Under the pieces are notes generated by a model. The model did not search any database. It saw nothing but the letters and a program-made list of their open reading frames with translations, and was not told the origin of the DNA. Made by a program: the position numbers and the translations under genes. Positions 27,231 through 37,231 of a stretch of DNA of 40,625 bases are shown here, one piece after another. Source of the stretch: Verrucomicrobiota bacterium (GTDB lineage Bacteria; Verrucomicrobiota; Verrucomicrobiia; Limisphaerales; UBA9464); NCBI GenBank assembly GCA_947454005.1, contig CANGMH010000003.1, positions 1-40,625 on the forward strand, given 5' to 3'. Every line of letters starts with the position of its first letter. Position 1 is the first letter of the stretch.

Positions 27231-27302
27231 GAAGGTCTCACGCGCGCCATGGCTTCTCCGCGCTTGAATCTCCGCGGCGATAGAGGCCCCTTTCCCGGGA
27301 CC

Positions 27303-28622
27303 ATGAGAACTTCCATCGCCTCCTTGTCGCCGGCCTTGGCCGCCGGTTGCGCCGCGTTCGCGATCCAGGCAGCCGACCCGGTGCTGCACACCTTCAAGCG
27401 CTTCCAGTTGAGCGACCAGTTCTGGTGCGAGGGCGCGAGCTTCGCCGACTTCAACCGCGACGGCGTGAACGACATCGTCTCCGGTCCGTGGTGGTACGAG
27501 GGACCCGGCTTCACCAAACGCCACGAGATCTACGCGCCGAAGGCGACCTTCCAGCTCCAGCTCGGGCCGATGACCTCCGTGGCCGTGCCGGGCTACGACG
27601 GCGCGCTCGGCAGCAAGAACACCTACTCGGACAACTTCTTCGCCTTCCCGCGCGACTTCAACGACGACGGCTGGATGGACGTGCTCATCATCGGGTTCCC
27701 CGGCCAGGAGACCGTCTGGTTCGAGAACCCGAGGTCGCCCGACAAACACTGGACGCGCCACGTCGTCTTCACCCAGACCGACAACGAATCACCGACCTTC
27801 GCCGACATCACCGGCGACGGCAGGCCCGAGCTCGTCTGCATCACCAAGGGCGCCTACGGCTATGCTTCGCCCGACGCCTCGGACCCCGCGAAGCCGTGGA
27901 CCTGGCACCGCATCTCGCCGGACAAGGGCTACGGCAACTTCACCCACGGCATGGGCATCGGGGACATCAACGGCGACGGCCGTGCCGACCTGGTCGAGAA
28001 GGACGGCTGGTGGGAACAACCCGCCTCGCTCGCGGGCGACCCGGAGTGGAGGTTCCATCCGGGCCCGTTCGGTCTCGGCGGTTCGCAGATGCACGTGTAC
28101 GACGTCGACGGCGACGGGCTGCCCGATGTCGTGAGCGCGCTGACGGCGCATGCGTTCGGCCTCGCGTGGTTCCAGCAGGTCCGGACCGGCGGAGAGATCT
28201 CGTTCCGCGAGCACGTGATCATGAACAAGGAGCCGCGCGAGAACCGCTACGGCGTGAAGTTCACCGAGCTGCACGCGCTGGAGCTGGTGGACATGGACGG
28301 CGACGGCGTGAAGGACATCGTGACCGGCAAGCGCTTCTGGTCGCACGGCCGCACCGGCGATCCCGACCGCAACCAGGCCGCCGTGGCGTACTGGTTCCGC
28401 ACCGTGCGCGGCGCGGACAAGTCGGTCGATTTCGTGCCGCACCTGATCGACGACAACTCCGGCGTGGGCACCCAGCTCGTCGTCGGGGACATCGACAAGG
28501 ACGGCCTGCCCGACCTCGTCGTCGGCAACAAGAAGGGCACCTTCGTCCATCTCCACGAGAAGAAGACCGTGACGCAGGCCGAGTGGGACAAGGCCCAACC
28601 GAAGCCGTTCGCGGCGCCTTGA
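27303..28622 (+). CDS. Secreted FG-GAP/VCBS repeat protein
   Basis: The 439-aa protein has a cleavable signal peptide (hydrophobic SPALAAGCAAFAIQAADP; cleavage likely after AIQA). Seven calcium-binding-like FG-GAP/VCBS motifs follow, among them DFNRDGVNDI, DFNDDGWMDV, DITGDGRPEL, DINGDGRADL, DVDGDGLPDV, DMDGDGVKDI and DIDKDGLPDL. This is one blade each of a seven-bladed beta-propeller like the integrin alpha N-terminus. Such proteins are abundant in Verrucomicrobia and Planctomycetes as surface or periplasmic proteins; the ligand is unknown, and sugar or protein binding is plausible. I chose the ATG at 27303 because it begins the signal peptide; an in-frame ATG at 27249 would add 18 non-signal residues. 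It is probably a transcription unit separate from the operon upstream. Confidence 0.9.
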   Translation: MRTSIASLSPALAAGCAAFAIQAADPVLHTFKRFQLSDQFWCEGASFADFNRDGVNDIVSGPWWYEGPGFTKRHEIYAPKATFQLQLGPMTSVAVPGYDGALGSKNTYSDNFFAFPRDFNDDGWMDVLIIGFPGQETVWFENPRSPDKHWTRHVVFTQTDNESPTFADITGDGRPELVCITKGAYGYASPDASDPAKPWTWHRISPDKGYGNFTHGMGIGDINGDGRADLVEKDGWWEQPASLAGDPEWRFHPGPFGLGGSQMHVYDVDGDGLPDVVSALTAHAFGLAWFQQVRTGGEISFREHVIMNKEPRENRYGVKFTELHALELVDMDGDGVKDIVTGKRFWSHGRTGDPDRNQAAVAYWFRTVRGADKSVDFVPHLIDDNSGVGTQLVVGDIDKDGLPDLVVGNKKGTFVHLHEKKTVTQAEWDKAQPKPFAAP

Positions 28623-28717
28623 GCGTCCCGGCGGCGCGATGTGCCGCCTTTGCCATCGACCCGATGCATCGGGGACAAGACCGGCGACCGGAGCGGCGCC
28701 ATCTTCCTCTCACGAAC

Positions 28718-29986
28718 ATGCAGCCCCGGTCAGGACCCAAGGACGTCGTCGTCATCGGCGGCGGCATCATCGGCCTCAGCATCGCCTACTACACGGCGCT
28801 GCGCGGCAACCGCGTGACCGTCGTCGACCGGAACCCGGGACAACGCGACGGCTGTTCCTTCGGCAACGCCGGCATGGTCGTGCCGAGCCATTTCGTGCCG
28901 TTGGCCGCGCCCGGCATGGTGGCGCTCGGCCTCAAGTGGATGTGGGACCCGGCATCGCCGTTCTACATCAAGCCGCGCCTCGACCTGGACCTGCTGAAGT
29001 GGGGGCTGAAGTTCTGGGCCGCGTCGACCGCCGCGCACGTCGGGCGCGCCGCGCCGCTGATCCGCGACCTCAGCTTCGCGAGCCGCGCCTGTTTCGAGGA
29101 GCTGTCCGCGCTCCCCGGCGAAGGGTTCGGCCTGGTCCAGAAGGGCCTCGTGATGCTCTGCAAGACGCAGCACGCGCTCGATGACGAGGCCCGGTACGCC
29201 GCGCAGGCGAACGCCCTCGGCGTCCCGGCCCGGGTGCTGGACGCCGAGGGCCTCGCCGCGCTCGATCCGGACGTGACCATGGACGTCGCGGGCGGCGTGT
29301 TCTTCCCGAAGGATTGCCATCTCTCGCCCGGACGCTTCATGGACGCCCTCCAACGCCGCTGCGAGACGCTCGGCGTGCGGACCGCGTGGAACACGGAGAT
29401 CACCGGCTTCGTGCGCGACGGACGCCGGATCGTCGGGGCGACGACCGCGACGGGAACCCTCGCGGCCGATGAGTTCGTGCTCTGCGGCGGGTCCTGGTCG
29501 CCGGTCCTCGGGAGCGGGCTGGGCCTGAGGATCCCGATGCAGGCGGGCAAAGGCTACAGCCTCACGCTGCCGGAGCCGCGCGAGCTGCCGCAGGTGTGCT
29601 CGATCTTCACCGAGGCCCGCGTCGCGGTGACGCCGATGGGCCGGACGTTGCGCTTCGGCGGGACGATGGAGATCGCCGGCCTCGACGAGACCATCAACCC
29701 GGTCCGCGTCCGGGGCATCATCGATGCCGTGCCGAGGTATTATCCGAAGTTCGGGGCCGATGACTTCGCGGGCATCCAGCCTTGGCGCGGGCTGCGGCCG
29801 TGCTCACCGGACGGCCTGCCGTACATCGGCCGCACCGCGGGCCACGACAACCTCACCATCGCCACCGGTCACGCGATGATGGGCCTGAGCCTCGGCCCGA
29901 TCACCGGCAAGCTCGTGGCCGAGGTGCTTTCCGGCGAGCGGCCTTCGATCGATCTGGAGCTCCTCGACCCGGACCGCTACGCGTGA
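28718..29986 (+). CDS. FAD-dependent D-amino-acid dehydrogenase (DadA-like)
   Basis: The 422-aa protein starts with the dinucleotide-binding fold DVVVIGGGIIGLSIAYY (GxGxxG, residues 14-19) and contains CSFGNAGMVVPSHFVPLAAPG, a segment typical of DadA. It ends with the second FAD contact GLRPCSPDGLPYIGRT and TGHAMMGLSLGPITGKL. Length agrees with DadA (~420-430 aa). DadA oxidises D-amino acids (for example D-Ala from peptidoglycan turnover) to keto acids and ammonia, passing electrons to the respiratory chain from the inner membrane face. Relatives act on glycine, sarcosine or hydroxyproline, so the substrate is inferred. It is 95 bp after the FG-GAP gene and converges on the methyltransferase gene (24 bp between stops). 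No alanine racemase is in the window. Confidence 0.87.
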   Translation: MQPRSGPKDVVVIGGGIIGLSIAYYTALRGNRVTVVDRNPGQRDGCSFGNAGMVVPSHFVPLAAPGMVALGLKWMWDPASPFYIKPRLDLDLLKWGLKFWAASTAAHVGRAAPLIRDLSFASRACFEELSALPGEGFGLVQKGLVMLCKTQHALDDEARYAAQANALGVPARVLDAEGLAALDPDVTMDVAGGVFFPKDCHLSPGRFMDALQRRCETLGVRTAWNTEITGFVRDGRRIVGATTATGTLAADEFVLCGGSWSPVLGSGLGLRIPMQAGKGYSLTLPEPRELPQVCSIFTEARVAVTPMGRTLRFGGTMEIAGLDETINPVRVRGIIDAVPRYYPKFGADDFAGIQPWRGLRPCSPDGLPYIGRTAGHDNLTIATGHAMMGLSLGPITGKLVAEVLSGERPSIDLELLDPDRYA

Positions 29987-30010
29987 CTGCGCGGCGGCGC
30001 GGCCACCGGT

Positions 30011-31174
30011 TCACTTCACCGCGGCGTCCCGTCCGTCACGCGTCACCGCGCCGAAGGCCTCCCACTGCCAGAGGATCCGCCGCGCGGCTTCGCCCGTGCC
30101 CCAGCGACCGGCCCAGCCCTTGGGAGCCGCGCCCGCGGCGACCAGTTCGCGCAAGGCCCCGGCTTGTCGGCGCGTGAGCATCCAGTCCTGGCCAAGGTTG
30201 AAGACGGCGGAATCGAGCACGACCGGGACGGACGACGTCCCGGCGGCCTCGCGGAAACGCGGCGTGTACAGACCCGTCCAGCGGATCCCGTCGCCGATCG
30301 CCGACGCCTTGCGCAGCAGGATCCGGTGGAATCCCGCCGGACGCGCCTGGTCCAGGACGGATGCGAGCTCGCCGATGCCGCGCGGGAAGAGCGGACGATG
30401 CCGCGCGCCGTCCATCGTCAGCCGGATGGCCAACGGCAGCAGCCAGGTGCCGGCGATCTCCCATCCGCTCCGGGCCGCCTCGGAACGCCAGCGGGAGAGC
30501 TCCCAGTTGTTGAAGTGCGGCCCGCACACGTCGCTGGCGAGATAGCTCGGCGACATGGACGAGAGCCCGCGCAGGTCGTCGTCGTACAGCGCATCCCACA
30601 CGCCGAGCAGCTCGCGCAGGCGCCGTTCGTTCTGCATCGCGTCGACGTCGAGCCCGAGCGTGGCCAACCACGGCCGCAACCGCGTGGCAGGATGCGACCC
30701 GCCGTTCACGCCGAGGTACAGCGCGCCCTGGGGCCGGAGGCAAGGGGCGAGGCTCTTCAACGCCTGTCCGGGATCCGGGATGTAGCTGAGCACGCCGTGG
30801 CAGGTGACGAGGTCGAAGTCCGTGCCGACCTTCGTCGCGAGATCCGGATCGGTGAGGTCCGCCACGTCGAAGGCGACCGGCCGGGCGATCTTCGCGGCGC
30901 GCTGGATCCGCCGCGCGACCTCGATCGACCGAGAGCTGAAATCGACCGCGACGATCTCCGCCTTGGGCAACCGCCGCCGCAGCACGAAAGCTTCCGCGCC
31001 GGTGCCGCAGCCGGCGACGAGCACGCGCGCGGGCCTGCCCTGTCCGGGAAGGCCGACCGCCTCGATCCATCGCTGCGACGGGAGCGAACCGCCCTTGCCC
31101 TCGGCGATGGAGGCCTCGGTCCCGGGGTACGGGAGCCGGTCGTAGCTGCGGCGGGTCTTCTCGGCGGGTGTCAC
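30011..31174 (-). CDS. Class I SAM-dependent methyltransferase
   Basis: The 387-aa protein has a class I methyltransferase fold at residues ~48-170: motif I VLVAGCGTGAEA (51-62), the acidic end of strand 2 IVAVDFSSRSIE, and DLVTCHGVLSYIPDPGQAL, which contains the post-motif region. The C-terminal ~190 residues resemble the helical regulatory extension seen on some protein or lipid methyltransferases and include a tail rich in Trp and Arg (ILWQWEAFGAV). The substrate is unknown. The start is a GTG at 31174 giving MTPAEKTRRSYDRLPYPGTE. It is downstream of the response regulator on the same strand, separated by a 67-bp gap that holds a large inverted repeat, so coupling is weak. Confidence 0.85.
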   Translation of the reverse strand: MTPAEKTRRSYDRLPYPGTEASIAEGKGGSLPSQRWIEAVGLPGQGRPARVLVAGCGTGAEAFVLRRRLPKAEIVAVDFSSRSIEVARRIQRAAKIARPVAFDVADLTDPDLATKVGTDFDLVTCHGVLSYIPDPGQALKSLAPCLRPQGALYLGVNGGSHPATRLRPWLATLGLDVDAMQNERRLRELLGVWDALYDDDLRGLSSMSPSYLASDVCGPHFNNWELSRWRSEAARSGWEIAGTWLLPLAIRLTMDGARHRPLFPRGIGELASVLDQARPAGFHRILLRKASAIGDGIRWTGLYTPRFREAAGTSSVPVVLDSAVFNLGQDWMLTRRQAGALRELVAAGAAPKGWAGRWGTGEAARRILWQWEAFGAVTRDGRDAAVK

Positions 31175-31179
31175 CGCGG

Positions 31180-31247
31180 CGATTGAGCGGTCTGGCGGGC
31201 GGGCAGGTCAACCGCCGCGGTCCAGAGCGGTGCCCGCCCGTTCAATC
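31180..31247 (-). terminator. Large imperfect inverted repeat between response regulator and methyltransferase
   Basis: CGATTGA (31180-31186) pairs with TCAATCG (31242-31248), and inside GGGCGGGCA (31197-31205) pairs perfectly with TGCCCGCCC (31231-31239). The structure overlaps the response regulator's stop codon (31242-31244). Likely a terminator or attenuator before the methyltransferase gene. Confidence 0.5.
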
Positions 31248-32147
31248 GCGCAGGCCGCCCATCGCCTTCAGCGCGGTGCGGATCGCGGCGGCGCGGTTCT
31301 CGGCGTGGAGCTTGCCGAGGATGTGCTCGACGTGCTTCTCCACGGTGCGGCGCGCGGAGCCGAGGATGATGGCGACCTCCGAGTTGGCTTTGCCCTCGCT
31401 GAGCCAGAAGAGCACCTCCGCCTCGCGGGGTGTCAGCCCGAGCGGCAGGAGCGCGTTGGGACCTTCCGAGGCCCGCGTCTCCAGCTCGATGACGGTCGGC
31501 TCGCCGGGACGTCCGGTCGACCAACGGGCGCCGAGCCCCGGGGCGACCTCCTCGGACCGGATGCGCGTCGCGGCCGGGCGCAGCGCGTCGGGAAGCGACC
31601 CGGGCGCCGATGCCGGGAAGCTCCTCGTGAGCAAGGTCTGCGCGAGCCGCGTGGCGAAGAGCACCTTGCCGTCGGGCGCCGCGACGATCAACGCGCGGTC
31701 GAGCGAATCGCGCAATTGTTCCTCGGCCTCGCGCCGCATCTCCAGCTCGTCCGCCAGGTCGCGTTGCAGCCGGGCGACGCGCAGATGCGTCCGCACGCGC
31801 GCCAGCACTTCCGGCGTCTGGATCGGCTTCGTCACATAGTCGACCGCGCCGGCGTCGAGGGCGCGGACCTTCTCGTCGAGCTCGTCCACCGCGGTGAGGA
31901 AGATGACCGGGACGTCCGCGGACGCCGGACGCGCCTTGATCCGGCGGCAGACCTCCATGCCGTCCATGCCCGGCAGCATGTAGTCGAGCAGCACGATCTC
32001 CGGCGTCTCGTGGTCGAGCTGGGCGAGGGCGCCCTCGCCGGATTCCGCCACCAGCACGCGGTGTCCCGCCTGGGTCAACGCGTCGAAGAGCAGGCCGAGA
32101 TTGGCCGGCACGTCGTCGACGACCAGGATGGTGGCGGGAAGGTCCAA
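31242..32147 (-). CDS. Response regulator, REC - PAS-like - LuxR-type HTH
   Basis: With a TTG start at 32147 the product is 301 aa. A receiver domain (~6-120) has the acidic pocket D11/D12, phospho-acceptor D55 in LLDYMLPGMDG and the conserved Lys in VDYVTKPIQTPE. A short helical link and PAS-like stretch (EEQLRDSLDRALIVAAPDGKVL) follow. A LuxR/NarL helix-turn-helix ends the protein (LTPREAEVLFWLSEGKANSE and RRTVEKHVEHILGKL, ~228-275). It is expected to bind DNA when phosphorylated. No ATG or GTG fits before the REC domain. The TTG lies 19 nt after the PEP-CTERM stop, suggesting coupling, but the start is uncertain. The hybrid histidine kinase two genes upstream is the obvious candidate partner. 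Confidence 0.85.
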   Translation of the reverse strand: MDLPATILVVDDVPANLGLLFDALTQAGHRVLVAESGEGALAQLDHETPEIVLLDYMLPGMDGMEVCRRIKARPASADVPVIFLTAVDELDEKVRALDAGAVDYVTKPIQTPEVLARVRTHLRVARLQRDLADELEMRREAEEQLRDSLDRALIVAAPDGKVLFATRLAQTLLTRSFPASAPGSLPDALRPAATRIRSEEVAPGLGARWSTGRPGEPTVIELETRASEGPNALLPLGLTPREAEVLFWLSEGKANSEVAIILGSARRTVEKHVEHILGKLHAENRAAAIRTALKAMGGLRD

Positions 32148-32166
32148 GTCGGTCCGGAGCGCGGGA

Positions 32167-32835
32167 TCAGCACCCAGCGGCCTCGGCGGTCGCGCGGGTC
32201 CGGGCCGCCCGGCGGCGCCGCCACAGCCACGCCGTCCCGGCCAGACCGGCCAACGGCAGGAGACTGCTGGCCTCGGGGACCTCCGAGACGGACACGGCAT
32301 CCAGGTAGGGCCCGCCGAAAGAACCGCTGGCCGTGGTGAAGCGGAGCGTGGCGTCGCCGGAGACCGACGGAGTGAACTGCGTCGTGAAGACCTGCCAAGG
32401 CGTTGTCGCGCCGAAGTCGGTGAACGCGTTGAGACCGGTCGGGTCGACCGAACCGGACACCAGGGTGCCGAGGCTGAAATCCAGCGGCGCCACTCCGCCG
32501 CCGTCGTCGGTGTAGGCGAACGACAGCTGGTAGGTGACCCCGGCGGACAGCCCCAACGTCTGCTCGAGCCCGGTGGGGAACGGACCACCGGAGAGGTTGC
32601 CGATCAGGTCGACGAACTGCGCGCCTGCCGCGGCCGATCCGCCCGAATAACCGGCGCTCAGGACGTCCGTGCCGCCCCCGACCGCGGTCCAACCGGTCGG
32701 CGTCTGTTGCAGGAACAGCCCCGGAGTCACGGAGTCCAGCTCGAAGGACGGGTTGAAGACGAGGTTCGCCGACGCCGCGATGCCCGGCGTGGAGAGAAGT
32801 GCCAGAGGCACGAGGAAGGCTGGCTTGAGACCCAT
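32167..32835 (-). CDS. PEP-CTERM sorted extracellular protein
   Basis: The 222-aa protein begins with a signal peptide (FLVPLALLSTPGIAASANLV). The body is beta-rich (FNPSFELDSVTPG, TPTGWTAVGGGTDVL), resembling a carbohydrate-binding/DUF642-like jelly roll. It ends with a PEP-CTERM sorting signal: VPEASS, a hydrophobic helix (LLPLAGLAGTAWLW) and an arginine cluster (RRRR), then a 13-residue tail longer than usual. PEP-CTERM proteins are processed by exosortase and delivered to the outer surface or extracellular matrix; no exosortase is in the window. The gene is sandwiched between the hybrid kinase (98 bp upstream) and the response regulator (19 bp downstream). The ATG at 32833-32835 is clear. 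Confidence 0.85.
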   Translation of the reverse strand: MGLKPAFLVPLALLSTPGIAASANLVFNPSFELDSVTPGLFLQQTPTGWTAVGGGTDVLSAGYSGGSAAAGAQFVDLIGNLSGGPFPTGLEQTLGLSAGVTYQLSFAYTDDGGGVAPLDFSLGTLVSGSVDPTGLNAFTDFGATTPWQVFTTQFTPSVSGDATLRFTTASGSFGGPYLDAVSVSEVPEASSLLPLAGLAGTAWLWRRRRAARTRATAEAAGC

Positions 32836-32933
32836 TGCGGTTCCGACCGTGCCATGCCGGCGAGCACCGGGCAACCCGGCGCGGAACAGGGATGTTCCTG
32901 AGAGCCTCGTTCCCGCGTCCCTTGGATCCCACC

Positions 32934-35900
32934 TCATCCGAGCCGTCTCCGCAGCGCCGCCATCTGGTACGAGGTCGCGAGCGCTTCCAGTTCGTCGGCG
33001 AAGGCGGCATGGCCGGGCGCTTCCGCGCGGAGCACCGCGATGGCGGCACGCAGGGCGACGATGTCCCCGCGGTTCGCCGCGACGCGGAGCGGCGTGAGCT
33101 GCGCCTCGGACGGCAGCGTCGCGACCGGCGCGGGATCCGACGCGTTCGCGACCGGGGTCGCGGCCAGTATCTCGTCCTCGTAGCGCCACGCCAGGCGGAG
33201 CTGATGCCGCAGGATCTCGAGCAGCTGAGATTCTTGGAACGGTTTCGGCAGGAAATCGTCCGCACCCGCGCGCGCTGCGTCGTCGCGGTTGAACCCGAAC
33301 ACGCTCGCCGAAGTGGCCACCAACCGCGGCCCCGGGCCCGGCAGCGCGCGGATGCGACGGGTCAGCTCGAAGCCGTCCATGCCGGGCATGCGCAGGTCGA
33401 GCAGGACGAGGTCGAAGGCGTCCGGGCCGACGGCACCCGCCATGGCCTCGAGCGCCTGCGCGCCGGTCTCGGCTTCGGTCAGGTCGAAGCCCAGCGGCCC
33501 GAGGAACTCGCGCAACAACCGGCGGTTCACCTCCAGGTCGTCCACCAGCAGCACACGACGTCGACGTCCTTCGTGGCCGATGATCCGCCGCGACGGCCCG
33601 ACCGTCGACACCGGCGACGACGACGGAGGGAGCGGGATCGCGAACGAGAAGCGGCTGCCCTTCCCCGGCGTGCTCTCGACCTCGATGCGCCCGCCCATCA
33701 GGCCGACCAGGTGCTGGCTGATGGCCAGACCGAGGCCGGCGCCCTGTTCTTGCGGACGGCCCGGTCCCGCATGCGAGAAGGGTTGGAAGAGCCGCGCGAT
33801 GTCGTCGGACGAGAGCCCCGGGCCGGTGTCGGCCACGACGAAGCGGAAGCGGTCCGCGCCCGCCGGGTCCGGCACGGCCTCCAGACGGACGCCGCCGGAG
33901 GTCGTGAACTTGACCGCGTTGCCCAGCAGGTTCTCCAGCACCTGACGCAGCCGTTGCGGGTCGCCCACCACGGCACCGGCGGGCAGGGCGTCGGCGACCA
34001 CCTCCAACCGGAGGCCGCGCACGTTCGCGCGCGCCGCGAAACCGACCTCCAGGTCGCGCAACAGATCCCGCGGCAGGAACGGCGCGGGCCGCAGCTCGAC
34101 GCGCCCGGCCTCCACCTTCGCGAGGTCGAGCACGTCGTTGATCAGCCCGAGCAGATGGTCGCCGCTGCTGCGGATCACCCGCAGGCGCTCGCGGTTGCGG
34201 TCCGATTGCTCCGGGTCGCGCGAGAGGATCTGCGCGAAGCCGAGGATGCCGTTGAGGGGCGTCCTCAGCTCGTGGCTCATGTTCGCGAGGAAGCGCGATT
34301 TCGCGCGGTTGGCTTCTTCCGCCGCGTCCTTCGCGACCTCGAGCTCCCGGGTCCGCACCGCCACCAACTCCTCCAGCTCGCGCGCCCGCGTCTCCGCCCG
34401 CCCCAACCGCCACCGCAGCACGCCCCAGAACAAGGCCAACGCGGCCAGAGCGTATCCCGCGAACGCCGCGGGGCCCCGGTACCACGGCGCCGCCACGTCG
34501 AACCGGTACCTCGCCACGGGCGACACCGCGCCGGCCTCGTCGCGCATCCGCACCTCGAAGGTGAACGGCCCGCCGTCGGGGTTCAGGAACTCGCGCTCGG
34601 TCTCGGTCGTCCAGTCGCTCCAGCGGTCGTCGAACCCGACCAGCCGCGTCTGGAATCCCGCCGCCGCACCCGCGCCGTACTGCGCCGGCGCGAAGACGAT
34701 GCGCACCGGTTCGCGGCCGTGCCGGAACTTCCCCTCCGTCCGCACCGGCTGCTCCGCGCCCTCCGCGTGCACCTCGCGGATGATCGGCGCCCATCGCGGC
34801 GCCGCGCCCGGACGATAGTCCCCGAGCCCGAGCCGGAAGACCGGTCCGCCGAACGGCTTCACCCACAGCACGCCGCCGGCCGGCTCCGGTTCCCAGAGCG
34901 CGAACTGATATCCCCGCCGCCCGACCAGCGTGCGGACCGCCGCGCTCGCCGGCTCGAACGCGACCGCGCCGTCCGCGCCCACCCGGAACCGGGCCAGCGG
35001 ATACGGCGTGTCCTTCAGCGATTGGATGCCGTTGATCCAGACCTCTCCCGGCGCACCGCGCGACACGGGGTCCACCACCAGGTTCGTCCGCCCCGGGACC
35101 ACCAGCCGCGTGTCGGGCGAGAAGCGGTCGGCCACGCGGTCGTACCGGTAGAGCCCCGCTGCCGTGCTGAAGTGCGGCCCGAGGGAAGTATCGAACAGGA
35201 AGATCTGCTCGTGCCCTGCCGGCAATCCCTGCGGCCTCTGCGGATGCACGTACTGGACCACGGTCGCGGCCGACCACGGAGCCCCCGGTGTCGCCCGCAC
35301 CGCGCGGAAGACGCCCCGCGTCGTCGTCCCCGCCCAGAGCGTGCCGTCCGGTTCCTCCGCGATGGACACCACCTCGCCCGAGATCTCCGGCAACGCACCC
35401 TCCACCACCCAGCGACCGTCCTTCACCGAGAGGCTCAGCAGGCGGTCCGCGAGCCCGACGAAGATGCGGTCGGGATCCGTGGCCGAACGCGCGAGGCCCG
35501 ACACCGGCGACGGCGCGGTGAAGACGACCTCCAGCCCTTGTTGTCCGACGCGCGACAACCCGGCCGAGGTCCCGATCAACAGACCCGTCCGATGGCTCAA
35601 CAACTTCGTGCCATGCGTCCCCGCCGGCATGCGCGGATCGCGCTCGACCCGGGCGGAGCGTCCTTCCTCCGGCGCAGCCGGCACCACGCGCAGCAGCGCG
35701 TCGTCCGCGAGGAAGTAGAGCGTCCCCTCGTGGCGCACCGCGCCGCCGATGCGCGTGTTCTGCCGGCCGTCCTCGCGCGGGAAGACGCTGCCCGGAACCG
35801 AGCGGTCGATGCGGTTCAAGCCGTCCTGCGTGCTCACCCAGAGGCCGCCCTCGCGGTCCTCCGCGATCCCGCGCACCGTGTCGCTGGTCAAGCCCGTCGC

Positions 35901-36836
35901 CGAGGTGACCACCCGCAACCCGCCGCCGTCCGGACGGATCAATCCAAGTCCCCCTCCCACCGTGCCGACCGCGACCGTGCCGTCCCGCAGTTGCCGCACG
36001 ACGGTCGGCTCGATGCCCGCCAACCAGCGGTCGCCCGAGGTCGTCACCACGCGCAGGCCGCCGTCGGCCGCCAGTTCGCGCACGCCTTGGCCGCGGACGA
36101 GCAGACAGGTGGCGCCGCTCGCGTTGGTCCAGCCGCCCATCGGGCCGTCCGACGTCGGCGGGCCTGCCGACGGGACGGCCCTCCACGCGCCGCCGATCCA
36201 TTCGGATATCCCCTCGCCCGCCTTGTGCAAGAACAGCCGGGCGCCGGCTGCGAACATCCGCGCCTTGCCCGGACCCGCGAGGTCGCGACGCTCGGTGCGC
36301 GCGCCATCCCATCGCAGCACCACACCGTCGCCCGCCGCGAAGACGCCGTCCGGCCGCACCACAAGATCCCGGAGCGGTCCCACGCCGCGGCGGTCCTCCG
36401 GCAATCCGGCGAGCAGGTCGCGATGACGCGGACGTCCGTCGCCGTCGTGGACGACCACGCCGAACACATCGACCCCGCAGAGGAAAAGACCGGGCTCCTT
36501 GGACGCGCCGACGGCATCGGCGGACCACGCCAGGTCGCGGATGTATTGCGGCGTGATCTTGAGGAAGGCCCAGTCGCGCCCGTCGAACTCCAGCACGCCG
36601 TCGAGGTTCGCGAACCGCATCGTGCCGTCGTCCGCCTGCGCCGCGCCCCAGACGTCTGCGCCGCCGCGATAATCCGCCGCCCGCCATGTGCGCACCACCG
36701 GACGCCCGGTCTCGTCCCCTGCCCCGCAGCGGACGACCGCGGCCATGCCCACGAACCACGCAACGATGAGCGACACGCCGCCACGGCCGACCCGTCGGCG
36801 GGGCGAGAGGTCGATGGGATTCCGGACGAAAGACAC
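32934..36836 (-). CDS. Hybrid two-component sensor histidine kinase (Reg_prop, Y_Y_Y, HisKA, HATPase, REC)
   Basis: The 1300-aa protein starts from a GTG at 36836 and has an N-terminal export/anchor helix ([14 protein letters not shown], ~22-35). About 650 residues of Reg_prop-like beta-propeller repeats follow (for example [20 protein letters not shown]), then a Y_Y_Y domain ending at EFEVRM-like residues, and a membrane helix ([18 protein letters not shown]). The cytoplasmic part has a coiled coil, HisKA with H855 in [15 protein letters not shown], HATPase_c ([26 protein letters not shown]), a receiver domain with phospho-acceptor D1147 ([11 protein letters not shown]), and a C-terminal helical region. 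The layout is like the giant sensors of Bacteroidetes that sense polysaccharides. It is followed by PEP-CTERM and LuxR-type response regulator genes, suggesting control of surface or extracellular functions. Confidence 0.92.
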   Translation of the reverse strand: MSFVRNPIDLSPRRRVGRGGVSLIVAWFVGMAAVVRCGAGDETGRPVVRTWRAADYRGGADVWGAAQADDGTMRFANLDGVLEFDGRDWAFLKITPQYIRDLAWSADAVGASKEPGLFLCGVDVFGVVVHDGDGRPRHRDLLAGLPEDRRGVGPLRDLVVRPDGVFAAGDGVVLRWDGARTERRDLAGPGKARMFAAGARLFLHKAGEGISEWIGGAWRAVPSAGPPTSDGPMGGWTNASGATCLLVRGQGVRELAADGGLRVVTTSGDRWLAGIEPTVVRQLRDGTVAVGTVGGGLGLIRPDGGGLRVVTSATGLTSDTVRGIAEDREGGLWVSTQDGLNRIDRSVPGSVFPREDGRQNTRIGGAVRHEGTLYFLADDALLRVVPAAPEEGRSARVERDPRMPAGTHGTKLLSHRTGLLIGTSAGLSRVGQQGLEVVFTAPSPVSGLARSATDPDRIFVGLADRLLSLSVKDGRWVVEGALPEISGEVVSIAEEPDGTLWAGTTTRGVFRAVRATPGAPWSAATVVQYVHPQRPQGLPAGHEQIFLFDTSLGPHFSTAAGLYRYDRVADRFSPDTRLVVPGRTNLVVDPVSRGAPGEVWINGIQSLKDTPYPLARFRVGADGAVAFEPASAAVRTLVGRRGYQFALWEPEPAGGVLWVKPFGGPVFRLGLGDYRPGAAPRWAPIIREVHAEGAEQPVRTEGKFRHGREPVRIVFAPAQYGAGAAAGFQTRLVGFDDRWSDWTTETEREFLNPDGGPFTFEVRMRDEAGAVSPVARYRFDVAAPWYRGPAAFAGYALAALALFWGVLRWRLGRAETRARELEELVAVRTRELEVAKDAAEEANRAKSRFLANMSHELRTPLNGILGFAQILSRDPEQSDRNRERLRVIRSSGDHLLGLINDVLDLAKVEAGRVELRPAPFLPRDLLRDLEVGFAARANVRGLRLEVVADALPAGAVVGDPQRLRQVLENLLGNAVKFTTSGGVRLEAVPDPAGADRFRFVVADTGPGLSSDDIARLFQPFSHAGPGRPQEQGAGLGLAISQHLVGLMGGRIEVESTPGKGSRFSFAIPLPPSSSPVSTVGPSRRIIGHEGRRRRVLLVDDLEVNRRLLREFLGPLGFDLTEAETGAQALEAMAGAVGPDAFDLVLLDLRMPGMDGFELTRRIRALPGPGPRLVATSASVFGFNRDDAARAGADDFLPKPFQESQLLEILRHQLRLAWRYEDEILAATPVANASDPAPVATLPSEAQLTPLRVAANRGDIVALRAAIAVLRAEAPGHAAFADELEALATSYQMAALRRRLG

Positions 36837-37231
36837 CGACGCGGAGTGAAGCGCGGCACGACCGGATCGGGAAAGCCCAGAGTGCCTTGCGGGGGGGCGA
36901 TCGGAAGTGACGGTCAGGTTGGCGGATGGGGCGCAGCCCGGCAGGGTGCACGGTCAAGGCGCCCGGAGGCGCAACTCCCGACGAAGCGGGAAGAATCCAC
37001 GGACGGGCGGCAGTTGCTACCATCGTGGGTAGGGTCCGCGCTGCCGCGCGACCCCATCTGTCCTGCCAGGGACCTCCATGGGCAGGAAATAGCCGCCGAC
37101 CTCCTCGGACACGCCTACCGGGAACTTCCCTCGTACCACCTCGACTTACCGCCACTTCTCATCGCGCCCTGCCAAGCGGGCAGGTCCGCCCCCATGCAGG
37201 TCGAGCCGGCCCCGCGACAGGGCCTCGTGCT
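36837..37231. other. 395-bp intergenic region with several short hairpins
   Basis: This gap lies between the kinase start and the old yellow enzyme stop. I see no convincing gene in it. It holds several stem-loops: GCGCC/GGCGC (around 36960-36975), TCCTGCC/GGCAGGA (37062-37087), and CCTGCC/GGCAGG (37168-37173 with 37179-37184), plus a bulged GGGTC-CGCGC/GCGCGACCC stem near 37032-37055. It should contain the kinase promoter, but no clear -35/-10 pair stands out. Confidence 0.5.

Noticed and set aside
36928-37030. Cyclic di-GMP or cobalamin riboswitch
   Set aside because: Some GCA/CAA spacing looked suggestive but the conserved core bases of either class are not present.
32167-37155. 1662-codon minus-strand open frame covering the kinase and PEP-CTERM genes
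   Set aside because: Only its last 222 codons (from 32835) are a real protein; the rest is out of frame with the clearly recognised kinase.
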